DNA from: Botryosphaeria dothidea
Taxonomy: Eukaryota > Ascomycota > Dothideomycetes > Botryosphaeriales > Botryosphaeriaceae
DNA: 64,000 nucleotides
NCBI GenBank assembly: GCA_011503125.2
Contig: WWBZ02000002.1
Location: 1,364,001-1,428,000, forward strand
Direction: 5' to 3'
Position 1 is the first letter of the stretch; each line of letters begins with the position of its first letter. The position numbers and the translations under genes are program-made. Under the pieces are notes generated by a model, which worked only from the letters and a program-made list of their open reading frames with translations, had not been told where the DNA came from and ran no database searches. Below are positions 11,539 through 22,458 of this stretch, piece after piece.

Positions 11539-13650
11539 ATGGGATGCGATGTGTACTGCGCCCTTTGTGGCGGACCCACTGTATACGTTCGAATTGATGA
11601 CAAGTCTCGCAAGGCCAAGCTCAGGGAGAAGAGGGAGGAAGCTCTTCGCGCGGGGATGGATGTCGACAGCGTGCAAGAAGAAAAGGTCTCCTATGACTGT
11701 GGCTATGACCCGGAGGTGGTGAGCCGCGCAGACGTCGAGTGGGCTCGGTGGTCAGTGGTGCTTGGCTTCAACCCCGAGTCTACCCACGTTCAGAAGTAAG
11801 ACTGCCACCAATTATGCGAGGAAATACTAATCCTAGACAGGATGTTTCTCTCCTCCTCAGGAACATACGAAGACTATGTAAGAGGATGCCAGCTCCTCAT
11901 GAGACGCTGCTAATGCTGTTGTAAAGGGATTCATAACCGGACTCGGCAACGGCGACGGTACTCTTCGAACTATACACATCAAATTATTTTACAAGCTGAC
12001 ACACGCAATCAGATCCCAATTTTCCAGAGGACTGTACCGAGCTGCAATGGTCTGTACTCTTTTTACCACTTCCATTGCTCTGCTTAATCCCTTCGCAGCT
12101 ACGATACGTACGACGCAAACCAGCCACCCTCTTTCCCGATGCACAAGCCTTGTCTCCAACTTTTCCGTAAAAACATACTTCTCAAAACGGGAACAGACTC
12201 CGTCGACAAAGACCTACTCTACCACATCATGCTCGACCTGTACAAGCACGGCAGCCGGCGCGGCTTGCCCCTCGACTACGGCGAAGTCGCCCAAGAACAC
12301 GACCAATACTGGCAATCCCTACCGGGCGAAGAAGTGAGCCCACCCACCTCCCCTCTTCCAACCTCAAAACTAACACATCCCCAACCAAAGCTCATGGCCA
12401 TCAACCCAACCCTGATGCCCCCCGCCCTCGAACCCCTCCTCCGCGACGCCATCTCCGCCGCCGCCACCACCCCCGCCGCACCGCCCGCCCCCCTCGCCCT
12501 CGACGCCAAAGTCCTCCACGACCCCTTCGCCGCCCTCCCCTACGACCTCCACCACGAGATCCTCACGCACCTCGGCCCGGACCCGGCCGCCGTGCTCGCC
12601 CTGCGCACCGCCTCCTGGCCCGTCCACGCCGCCGTGCGCGCCGCCCCGGCGTTCTGGCGCCGCGCGCTCCGCGCCTCGATGCCCTGGTTCGGGGAGCTGC
12701 ACGCCGCCGTCGTTGAAGAAGAACGTGCCGAGGACGTCGACTGGCAGGCGCTGTTCCGGCGGGCGGAGGCGCAGACGCGGCCGGTGCGCGGCGTGGAGGG
12801 CGCGTGGATGGGCGTGGCGAATCGGCGGCGCGTGTGGGGTGCGTGTGAGCAGCTGGCGGCGGTGTATGTGCCGAGGCTCATCGCGCAGGAGCGCGAGGAG
12901 CGGCGGGAGGGTGGCGACGGGAGGGATGCGGAGGCCCGGGCGATCTGGGAGGGTGCGGAGAACTTGATGATGCCGGTTGTGGTGTCGCCGATGCCGGAGA
13001 AGGGGGTGCGGACGGCGTGGAGGCAGTGGGTGAGGTCGTTTGAGGAGGTGGGTGCGCAGGATGTGGGGTTTGAGACGGTGTGGGATGGCGAGGGGTCGTT
13101 GGTGGGTGTGGGCGTGACGGTTTCGGGTAGCCGCAGGCTCTTTGGGAAGGATATGGAGAGGGAGGGTATGAAGAAGGGGGCTGTGACTATTGAAAAGGGC
13201 CACTGGATTACCGGGCTGGTCCTGCATCTGCCAGACATGTGTCTCGCCAACCATCCGCCTGGGAGACTGCGGAATACAATCAAGTGGAAGGAGGAGAAGC
13301 TCTCGACCTCCATCAAGGGCGTAACCGTAAGATCCAGAAGTGCCTTGATAGCACCTGCTAAACATGCTGATGGATTTGCAAGGTCATTACCACCGCCGGA
13401 AACCAGAAGCTCGGCGATACGAACCCTGAATACAACCAGCGTCTGCTCCCCGTCAGCGAAGGCAAAACTCTCGTCGGGGTCGTTGGCCACATCAGCGGTG
13501 TAGGCCCAAACCTTTCTCTCGCCTTCGTTCCGCCTTGCTCCGCAAACAGCTAACCTTTTCTCTGTCTCTACTGCCAGACCGGCGCCATCGCCCGCATCGG
13601 CCTCGTCCAAGCCGCCCGCCCGCTCCCCAACAGCCCCCCTCCCCCGGCCA

Positions 13651-13690
<40 letters not shown>

Positions 13691-14574
13691 AGAAGAAGAA
13701 GAAGAAGAAGAAGAAGAAACCCCCCGCTACCCGCTCCTCCACCGCATGCTCTGGAAACCGACCCCGCTCCCGCCCGCGTGGGGAAACGCCATCTGGGCGC
13801 ACCCGTCCCTGCGCGCCCTCCCCTACACCACCGACGCGCTCAGCCGCTACCAGATCCAGGCCTCCATCCACGAGGACCTCGTGCCCGCCGAACCGCTCAT
13901 CTGGGGCGCGACGAGCGACGAGCTGAGGGCGCTGCGGCGCGTCGAGTGCTACCAGCGCGAGGACGGGCGGGACATCTGCGGGTTTCGGGTCGTGTTGGCG
14001 GGCGAGGTTGAGGGGCGGGTGGTCGGGAATGCGAGGGCGATGGGGGAGAAGGGGGATGAGGTGGACGAGAAGGAGGTTGGTGGGGAGTGGCCGGTGAGGG
14101 ATGTGGTGGGGCTTGGGGTGGATGGGGCGGGTGGGGAGGCGGTGGTTGCGGTGGAGGTGATGAGGGACGAGGCGATCAAGGCGGTGAAGGTGAGTTGTGG
14201 CCTCTTTGTTGCTGTTTTGTTGCTGGCCATGCTGATTGCGAGCAGCTTCGGACGAATCGGGGGAGGGAGGTCTATTGGGGCGAGAAGAATAGCAACAACC
14301 GCCCCTTCGATTCCATGGTTGCGCCTGAGGGCGACACGATTGTCGGCATTGCGGTGGGGTTTGGCTACCAGGGAGGTTTTTCCTGGGCGAACGAAAGACA
14401 TGTATGCTGCTGCTCTCTTGTTGCGATGGAGCTTTGGTTGCTGGTGCTGATGCTGACCTTACTGCAGAGTTATTCGACGATGAGCTGGATCGCGGCATTG
14501 ACCATGCCACTTTGAGGTTTCACAGTGGATATGCGCCAGAGAAGAGAAGCGGAATACTCCAGTTGTTTGAATGA
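11539..14574 (+). CDS. F-box domain protein with acidic tract, ten exons
   Basis: Predicted substrate-recognition subunit of an SCF ubiquitin ligase, about 840 residues. Exons: 11539-11795, 11841-11877, 11927-11957, 12013-12049, 12099-12333, 12391-13326, 13383-13499, 13578-14189, 14246-14401, 14470-14574. The N-terminus is cysteine-containing (MGCDVYCALCGG). The F-box, LPYDLHHEILTHLGPDPAAV, lies near residue 245. A later GHISGTGAIARIGLVQ segment and a run of 12 Asp then 10 Glu sit in exon 8. The architecture matches a common fungal family of F-box proteins of unknown target. The last acceptor is ambiguous: CAG at 14467 gives a stop at 14515, while the AG two bases later gives a more coding-like tail ending at 14574. 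Three micro-exons of 31-37 nt keep frame. Confidence 0.82.
13653..13718 (+). repeat. In-frame (GAC)12(GAA)10 trinucleotide repeat
   Basis: Perfect GAC and GAA units inside exon 8 of the F-box gene, encoding twelve Asp followed by ten Glu. The run is uninterrupted, so it is likely length-polymorphic. Confidence 0.95.
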
Positions 14575-15037
14575 GGGAAGACTCAGGTGTCGAAGACAAC
14601 TGCTCTCATCAGCAAGAGTGTGTACCTGGCAAGGTCTGGAAGTGACGTCTGGTGTAGTGTTCGAGTAGATTGAATGGATTGGTCAGGCTGATGAAACCAT
14701 TTTTTACGCCTTGCCTCAGGTGGGTCAAGAAGCGAAGGGAGTTGTCGTGTTGTTGTTCCCTCGGCGTCGCGTTGCAGCTAAGCCCCGAGACACCACTCAG
14801 CTCGGACCGTCGGGTCCTTCAGGATATCGCACGAAGCGGGACGCTCGACGATACCGACTTCCGATTCCGTATTTCATCCCGGCAAGTCCGTGTAATACTT
14901 GAAGTATGCAGCCATTAAATAAGATTACTCGTTCGTGGCTGCGTTGCCCGTACTGTCTCCCTGCCCCATCCAGTTTTCGTTTCACAGGTGACCACGCAGT
15001 TGAAGCCGCCTCTCCCAAATCCCCCAACTAAGACAAG
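14575..15037. other. Intergenic region upstream of the MFS transporter
   Basis: Spacer between tandem genes holding the MFS promoter. No recognisable feature apart from short shadow frames. Confidence 0.5.
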
Positions 15038-16752
15038 ATGGCCATACTAAGATGGGTTCGCCGGCCTGGCCTGAAGGAAGACGTTTCGCAGGAAGTGTTG
15101 GACTGGCAGTACCCAGGGGCCGGCACTCAAGAAGATCCCTACAGAGTGTCCTGGATCGAAGGAGACAGCGCAAATCCCCAAAATCTGTCCAAGACGCGCA
15201 AATGGGCCATCACCGTTCTTGTCGGAATCCAGGTGTTGTCAGTCACGTTCGCCTCGAGTGCCTACAGCGGCGCGTTGCGCAAAATCGAGGAACACTTCGA
15301 CGTCACAGCCGTGATCGCCACGCTGGGCATGTCCACCTTCGTTCTGGGATTCTCCCTGGGTCCTCTAGTGTGGGCGCCGCTCAGCGAGGTATATGGAAGA
15401 AAGTCTGTCTCCCCTCGCGCGCGCTCTTCTTGCCGCGCACGCTGACCGAATCCGGCAGAATCATCTTCCTCGTCTCCTTCACCACCATGAGCGCCTTCAA
15501 CGTCGGCGCCGTCTTCAGCCCCACCTTCGCCTCCCTCGCCGTCCTCCGCTTCTTCGCCGGCGCCCTCGGCTCCTCCGTCATGGCCAGCTCCGGCGGCGTC
15601 ATCGCCGACATCTACGCCCAGTCCGAGCGCGGCATCGCCATGTCGCTCTTCGCCCTCGCGCCCGGCGTAGGCCCCACGCTCGGCCCCATCGCCGGCGGCT
15701 TCCTGGGCGTCGCGGCCGGCTGGCGCTGGGTGCTGGGCATGGTGGCCATCTTCGGCGGGACGGTGCTGGTGGCCAGCGCGCTGGCGGTGCCCGAGACGTA
15801 CGCGCCGGTGCTGCTGCGGCGGCGGGCCGCGGCGCTGGAGAGCAGCAACAACGGCGGCCCGGCGCAATACAAAAGCGCAGCGGACGTGGCGAGCGGCGGG
15901 CCGAAGGGCGTGGTGCGCGAGCTGCGGCGCAGCCTCGGCCGCCCGTGGGTGCTGCTGTTCGTCGAGCCCATCGTCCTGCTGCTGAGCCTGTACCTGGCCA
16001 TCGTCTACGGCACGCTGTACCTGCTCTTCGGCGCCTTCCCCATCGTCTTCCAGGCCGGGCGCGGCTGGTCGCCCGGCATCGGCGGCCTGGCCTTCGTCGG
16101 CGTCATGGTCGGCATCGTGGGAGCCGCGGGCTGGACCATCTTCGACAACGGCCGGTACGCGCGCCTGTGCGCGGCGCACGGCGGCAGGGCGCCGGCCGAG
16201 TCGCGCTTGGAGGCGACGATGGTGGGCGGCGTGCTGTTGCCCGTCGGCCTGTTCTGGTTTGCGTGGACCAGCTACAACTCCATCCACTGGATCGTGCCGA
16301 TCGCCTCGGGAACCTTCATCGGCGCGGGAATGATGTTAATCATGATAAGGTATGGCGCTTTCCCCCATCGCAACATGCTTAACTGATACAATCTTTTGGG
16401 ACGCAGCGTCCTCAACTATCTCGTCGATGCGTACACCATCTTCGCCGCGTCCGTGCTGGCCGCTAACAACGCCCTGCGGTCCATGTTCGCGGCTGGCTTC
16501 CCGCTGTTTACGCCGACCATGTATGCGAATCTGGGGGTTCATTGGGCGTCTTCCGTGCCGGCTTTTCTGGCCGTTGCGTGCGCGCCGCTGCCCTTTTTGT
16601 TCTACAAATATGGAGCTGTGATTCGGAAAAAGTGCAAGTATGCTGCTGAGTCGACCGTCTTCCTTGAGAATGCAGGGCGGCCTGCTACGTCAGTTGATGA
16701 GGATTCGTCTGATTCGACCGCTGCGGCGTCGGAGAGTGAGAAGGATGAGTGA
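15038..16752 (+). CDS. MFS transporter, DHA1-type drug:H+ antiporter
   Basis: A 12-segment proton-coupled exporter of the major facilitator superfamily, 533 residues, plasma membrane. Exons 15038-15402, 15459-16349 and 16407-16752. The cytosolic N-terminus carries the fungal DHA1 signature '[13 protein letters not shown]'. The loop between segments 2 and 3 has the MFS motif A variant '[11 protein letters not shown]', interrupted by intron 1 directly after GRK. '[19 protein letters not shown]' is the antiporter motif C region, and the C-terminal segments run from [12 protein letters not shown] onward. The tail is acidic and Ser-rich. It precedes a Zn2Cys6 regulator by 1.9 kb, so local control is conceivable. 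Substrate unknown. Confidence 0.9.
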
Positions 16753-16970
16753 TACTTGGGCAAAAGTTCACGCCGGTGGTGTTTCGGCTAAGAATATGAA
16801 GAGCTTCACAGTGCAATAGCATGATGCTTAGAGGGCATAATTATTCTTAAAATTCTCAGAACCAGGCTCAGATACTGGTGCATTTGCTTATAATCAGAAT
16901 GAGATCAAATCATAGTAGTTTCCGAGAAATTAAAATGACTGTCGACATTGTTGTAGATGGTACTGGCGGC
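16753..16970. other. 3' flank of the MFS transporter
   Basis: AT-rich sequence with no coding signal. Confidence 0.4.
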
Positions 16971-17330
16971 TTATCCGAAATATCCCATCATTTCTTTCCA
17001 CTCCAAGTCAACTGCCATTTCGCCACTTTCCCAGTAAAATAGACCAACTCGAGTGTAGTATTGTGTAGTCTGACTTGGATCCCAGCTGCTGGGGTTCAGG
17101 ATCAGTCCAAGGTTCAGTTTCCGTCCATATGGTTCTGGACCTCTCCGTGTTAACTCTCCCAGCAAGAGGACATGCGCATGTGGGTTAAGCCTGTAGAGAT
17201 TCGCTTGTGACGACCTCCAGACCAGCTCTGCTATGAAATGTTCTATGGAAACGAAGGACACATCTGGCGTCGCCTCGATGCCGACATGATGAACTTCATC
17301 CAGGCCCATGCCGAACCGCATTATCGTCAA
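16971..17330 (-). pseudogene. Possible C-terminal remnant of a HET-type protein
   Basis: A 119-codon open frame whose second half (GLILNPSSWDPSQTTQYYTRVGLFYW) resembles the C-terminal tail of fungal heterokaryon-incompatibility proteins, where a 'GL.L.P......YTRVG' segment precedes the stop. No HET core or upstream exon could be found on this strand before 17900. If real it is a decapitated fragment. It could also be a chance frame. Confidence 0.3.
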
Positions 17331-17560
17331 ATGGCATTTGTGGACGCACGTTTGCGTACAACAATCTCATGGGCATGTTGCAGTCATCGGGAATTAGAGC
17401 GACTTGGAAGGAAGAATCAACGATAGACATAGTTGGTGTGATGTTGTTGGTCGTCTAACATCAGGAAACGCGAAAAGAGTGTATACAGGGTTTGCGTCGA
17501 ATCTTGGAAGAGGCTCAGGCTTGCACAAGAACGGTCGGACAGCGGCAAGCAGAAGGCAAA

Positions 17561-17566
<6 letters not shown>

Positions 17567-17593
<27 letters not shown>
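17567..17593. repeat. (AT)n microsatellite
   Basis: Twenty-seven bases of uninterrupted AT dinucleotide in non-coding sequence. Confidence 0.95.
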
Positions 17594-17596
<3 letters not shown>

Positions 17597-17599
17597 CTC

Positions 17600-18654
17600 A
17601 CAAGCTTCACAGCCTAACGTACCTGGCCAATCCAGGATGTATTTCGAGCTTGGCGGGGGCTGAAAATAAGCCCAGCGCTTCCGAGGGAATAAGGCTGAGA
17701 CAGACCGCCGCCCTAACGTAGACTGTTCTTTCTTCTTCCAGTACCTCGCTGTTGAAGACACCAATCAAAGATAAAATGATTTCACATGAGCCAATCAAAG
17801 CTATTTATAAATGCTGTCTAAACTTTATTAGCATTTATGTTGAATAATGAGGGTTCACAGCAGCGGTATAGAGACAGTCCACGATGAGTCGTTCAATTCT
17901 TCTACCTGTTAGCCGCACACGGAAGATATACGTGTGCGTCACGTGCTACACTAAACCCCAATTGGCTCTCGCCAATCGGGTCCCTTTCGGACCTTTGGTT
18001 TCCCAACCAGATTGCTTCTCTAGGAAACCAACTCGCTCTACAGCTGAAATCCACCCAGGTGCAGTAGCCCTTAGGCTGTTTATTCAACAATTTAGATATT
18101 TAAGCTTAACTAAGAACCCAGCACCTAGTATCGCTTTGACTTTATATTTAGCAAATATCATAGTTGCTACAAGACATGAATTTTGGCGGTCCTGAGCTCC
18201 TCAGTGAGTACTGCAGCCGTTTGAATGTGTTCTGGCGGCATATCTTCCAGTGCCGCGACGTTCCGAGATGGCCCGCAAAGTACCGACACTTGCAGAAATA
18301 GCAAGTGCCTGCGGATCGACCGGAGATAACTCAATCATGCTTTTCGGTCTTCTGCGAACGGCCGCCTACTTCTTTTGAGAAAGATAACATCCGCGCAAAT
18401 GTTCTACGAATGTGGCTATGGAAAGAACCATTTGCTAATCGTACGGCGTGAATGAAGCAGATGCGCGATCTACTTTTGTTCAAGTCCGGGTAGGCGCTTG
18501 GCGTAAGCTAAAGCAACCCCGCCTAAACGAACATGACCAAGAGTCATGAAGTCTGGGTTCATCATCACTACCTTCTCTACACCGCTTTCTTTTCTACGCA
18601 CTCAACTCAATTGCTACAACTTGTTCATAGGCGAAGGATACGAGGACAGGCATC
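17600..18654. other. Non-coding region upstream of the Zn2Cys6 regulator
   Basis: AT-rich spacer with no gene. It holds a CACGTG box near 17940, paired CCAAT sequences near 17960, and an inverted pair TTGGTTTCC/GGAAACCAA near 17995-18030. It may include a decayed element, but no termini are recognised. Confidence 0.4.
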
Positions 18655-20785
18655 ATGCCACTGGACATACCGCCAGCCGAACCACGCCTCGCCACCTATG
18701 CATGTGCGACATGTCGAAGACGCAAGGTGCGATGCGATAAAGGCCAGCCTTGCGCCAACTGCACGCGGACGGACACGAACTGTGTTTACCTGCCCGCGCA
18801 ACCCCGGCGGCGGAGGGGTCGGTCGGGACGTCAGAAAGAGCTGCTCGATAGGCTACGGAAGCTGGAAGGCATCATTTCCGGCATGGACTTGCCTGAGCAG
18901 GAGCAGCAGCGTAGTGCATCCCCGGAGCCTGCTGACCGCAGCCTGGATGTTGAGGCCGAAGGGAGTGCTGGGCCGGAGGGATCCGATGCCATCAGCCAGC
19001 TGAGTGAAGTCTTCGGACGGCTGGAGGTGCGCAACGGTAGGTGCATGTGGTTCAGCAACAGCTTGACAGCCAGAATACACGCGGAGGTCCACATCCCCCG
19101 ATTTTTCGACCAACAGTATACTCACATTCCAGCAGTCCAACGGCAAACAAATCATGCTCACGGAGCGCTGCGAAGACGACACGCCGCCTCCTGGACCACG
19201 CGCACCCGACATCTTCTGGCAGACGGACGACCGAGCTTTCGAGCCTCTGATCTACGCTCCCCCCAAGCTCCAGCTCCCCTGGTACTGGGAGAAGTTCGTC
19301 GAGCTCGTCGACCCCTTCGTCAAGATCCTCCACATCCCCACCACGGCGCCGCTCTTCCTCAACTTCGACGCCGCAACCACGCCCATCGACGCGCAGCCGC
19401 TCTTCTTCGCCATCTGCTACGCCGTCGCCTGCAGCCTCCGCCCGTCCGACTGCGCGACCAGGCTGCAAGACGACCAGCGCGCCCTGACGCTCAAGTACAA
19501 GGCCGCCACGCAGCGCGCCCTGGGCGCCGCGCGCTTCCTCGCGACGCAGGAGCTGCGCGTGCTGCAGGCGCTCGTCCTGCTGATGAGCTGCGGCATCCGC
19601 GGCGGGCGCGAGGCCGAGGAGGCGTGGACGCTGACGGGCGTGGTCGTCCGCCTCGCGCAGCACATGGGCCTGCACCGCGAGCAGCAGCACGGCGCGGCCG
19701 CCCTGTCGCCCTTCGCCGCCGAGCTGCGCCGCCGCGCGTGGTGGCAGGTCTGCGTGCTCGACCTGCACGTCGCCGAGGTGCGCGGCGCCGAGTCGAGCGT
19801 GCTCGACGTCTTCGCGGATGCGCGCATGCCGGCGAACGTGCGCGACGAGGACATCGGGCCGGGCATGCGCACGCTGCCGGCGGCGCGGAAGGGATGCACG
19901 GAGATGACGTGGGGGCTGATTTCGTTCGAGATCGTGGACGTCGTGCGGCGGCTGGGGCGGGCGGCGCGGGCGAAGGTGGCGTTGCGGGAGAGGTGTGGCA
20001 TTGTCGACGACTTTGCGGCCAAGGTCGAGGACGAGTATCTGGCGGGCGGCGTGAAGCGCGATGGCCCGCTTGTGCACTGCTGCCGCGCCTTGTTCCGCTG
20101 CTTCAGGTCGAGGCTGCTGCTGCTGCTCCACCGTCCTTTCCGCAGGCCCGATCTCCCGCAGGATGTCAAGGACACCCTCTTTTCGGCGTGTCTCGAGGCG
20201 CTCGAGTCGTGGCACTACCTCAACACGGATACCAGGCTTGCTGGGCGTATCTCGAACTTCCGTTCAACTGCGCTGTTCCAGGTGCACATATTCGTGCTCT
20301 TGCAGCTATGTGACGGCAGGAACGATGTCCTTGCAGAGCGCGCGTGGCACATGGTGATGGTTGCGCAGCTGCCGCATTCAGATGAGGCTCTCGAGCCTCG
20401 AATGCGCCGTATCATTGATCCGTTATCCCGTCTTCTAGAGAGTGCGAAGAAGTTCAGAGAGCTGCAGCTACAGCAGGGCTGTCTGGACGCGGGAAGACAA
20501 GCCTTGGGCGCTGATATCGACGGTCAGTTGCATCCAAACAGTATTCCAACAACTTCAATCCTTCCGCCCGCCGATGGTTCTACTGCTGATGCTGTACAAG
20601 GATACCGCTCGAGTACAGATCGGACCGTTGATACAAATCGCGCCGAGGTCGTAGCAGGCGCAAGCTCTGGAGATGGAGTTGGAAACACACATCCACTCAT
20701 AGGCGGCTTTAACGCTACGCTCTCGGCCGACCTGACCGCGTTTCTGGATGAATTGCCCGATGCTTGGATTATGGATGTGATCTAG
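18655..20785 (+). CDS. Zn2Cys6 transcription factor with fungal_trans domain
   Basis: Fungus-specific DNA-binding regulator, 694 residues, two exons (18655-19086 and 19133-20785). The binuclear zinc cluster is complete at the N-terminus: Cys 17, 20, 27, 33, 36 and 43 with spacing C-x2-C-x6-C-x5-C-x2-C-x6-C, followed by a basic linker (RRRRGRSGRQKEL) and a short coiled coil. The middle region contains the fungal_trans hallmarks 'LPWYWEKFVELVDPFVKILHI', 'FAICYAVACSL' and 'RAWWQVCVLDLHVAE'. The C-terminus is acidic (FLDELPDAWIMDVI), typical of an activation region. Its nearest possible targets are the MFS transporter upstream and the secreted-protein genes downstream, but no target site can be read. 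Confidence 0.92.
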
Positions 20786-21386
20786 CTTCCATCAGAAGAA
20801 CTCAGCAAATCAGAAAGCACGCGCGCCACCCAGCTGTGCACAAAGAAATGGAGGAGAAGATGAGTAGTATCGCAAAAAAGATCTGCAATCATCCTCTCTA
20901 TTCGCGGGCAGCCGCATGGGGCGGTCAAGTATCTTGTCACACCCGAGACGTAGTTTCTGCTGCAGTCACTTTCAACTGCAAAGACAGGGAGAAAGATCCG
21001 CCGTCTATCAACCACACCTTCATGACCGATGTTTGTGTGAAAATTGCGAGATGAAGTTCCCCGACAGGTTCTGGAATTGCTGCCAAAGCACTGTGGATAA
21101 CCTGTTAGCAAGCTTTCCTGCTCGTTTTCTTTGTCTTCACCTATCAAGTGGCAATTAGGGCGGACGCATCTTCTTTCACCGTTTTCTCTACAAAATTCGC
21201 CACAAGAGGTCCCGATTCATTGTTCGAGTGTATGACTTGCGCGGTCAAGAGTTACTTCCTTTGTTGAGACCACAAAAGATATGACATGGCATGTTTTCTT
21301 CTCAAATTCCCACTGACATCTCATCCATACCAACCACAATTTGTCACTCTTTTCGAACACACTCGTTGCCAGAAAATTCAACAAAC
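20786..21386. other. Intergenic region
   Basis: 3' flank of the regulator and 5' region of the secreted protein. Nothing else recognised. Confidence 0.5.
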
Positions 21387-21812
21387 ATGCGACTTACAAC
21401 CACCGCCATCATCCTATATTCCGGGGTACTTGCTGCTGCAGCACCAACCGCGGATGCTTCGCAAGGGCTTGTTCCTGCCATCGAATACGCATCGTCGGTG
21501 AACTCAAACCACACCGGCCCTTCTCCACTTGTCGAGCGAAGCCCAAGCATGGCGATAATCACATTCTGTGAGCACGCAAAGAGGCGTGGCAGGTGTCTGA
21601 CCCAAAGGATCAACGCCAAGGCGTGCTACAACTTCGTTCCGTTCTGGGATAACCGCATCTCCAGCATCTATGTGAACGAGAAGGCTGTCTGCGACCTGTA
21701 CGCGAATCCGGTGTGCAGAGGAGCGTCGACATGGTTCAACTCACAGGGAAACCCTGATTTGGCAGGATCGGGGCTGAACGACAAAGGCTCGAGCATCAGG
21801 TGCCGCTATTGA
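21387..21812 (+). CDS. Small secreted cysteine-rich protein, beta/gamma-crystallin-like
   Basis: An intronless gene for 141 residues. A signal peptide is clear (MRLTTTAIILYSGVLAAAAP), followed by a low-complexity pro-like segment to about residue 55. The mature-looking part has six cysteines (FCEHAK, GRC, KAC, AVC, PVC, IRC) and the pattern 'CYNFVPFWDNRISSIYV', where an N-[RK]-[IV]-S-S segment after a cysteine resembles beta/gamma-crystallin-like secreted proteins of fungi. The size, secretion signal and even cysteine number also fit a candidate effector or antimicrobial protein. The fold call is by motif only; function unknown. Confidence 0.75.
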   Translation: MRLTTTAIILYSGVLAAAAPTADASQGLVPAIEYASSVNSNHTGPSPLVERSPSMAIITFCEHAKRRGRCLTQRINAKACYNFVPFWDNRISSIYVNEKAVCDLYANPVCRGASTWFNSQGNPDLAGSGLNDKGSSIRCRY

Positions 21813-22458
21813 AAACGATGTCGGGGGAAGACGGCGGAACCGTCGGGTTGGTGTAGTGTGCCAGTGCACCGCAAACATGACCCGAAAGAGTGAAGGCGTT
21901 GAGCACTTGGAACGGCGTGACAGTCTGTCCGGCCCCAAAACAGAAAATAGAGTGGCGGACTGGCACCCGTATTCTTCTCCAGCCTTCTCTCGGCCCATGT
22001 TGTTTGCCGTTCGGCGTTAGTGAGCCACCGTTTTTCACAGCCACGCCAAGGCCGCGTCAGCGCTTTCGACATCGGGCTCGTCAACGACCAGCAGCAACGT
22101 GTTTGTCTCGTACAACTGCGCAAACAGCCCCACCGCCAGCAACACGCCACCAGTGAACGTCAACCAGCCTTCTGAAATATGGCGCGGCTGTAGGGCAGTT
22201 AACTGCATCTTCGCTAGTATCAGTCGTCGTCACGTCGACCGTGCTTCTTGCTTGCCCCGTAGATATAGAAACAATCCATCCCAAATCTTCAGGCTTCCAA
22301 TCTACAGGTGCTTGAATCTCTTGACCAGTTCCTTCGTTTCCCCCAAACCCCAGAAAACCACGGTCGCTACCGGGAGCCTTCGGCTGTGACATCCGGCCTC
22401 CCTCCACACACCCGGCTTCGCGCCTTACCCAAAGGGGAAATACCCAGACCACACCACC
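21813..22458. other. Intergenic region upstream of the GH16 gene
   Basis: Promoter region of the GH16 gene and 3' flank of the secreted protein. Long shadow frames on the minus strand have no domain. Confidence 0.5.

Noticed and set aside
12540..14510. 656-codon open frame on the minus strand
   Set aside because: It lies antisense to the F-box gene and includes the poly-Asp/Glu run read as poly-Phe/Val. No domain; it is open because of the skewed codon composition of the plus-strand gene.
15262..16287. 341-codon minus-strand frame
   Set aside because: Shadow of the GC-rich MFS transporter; composition Ala/Gly/Arg, no motif.
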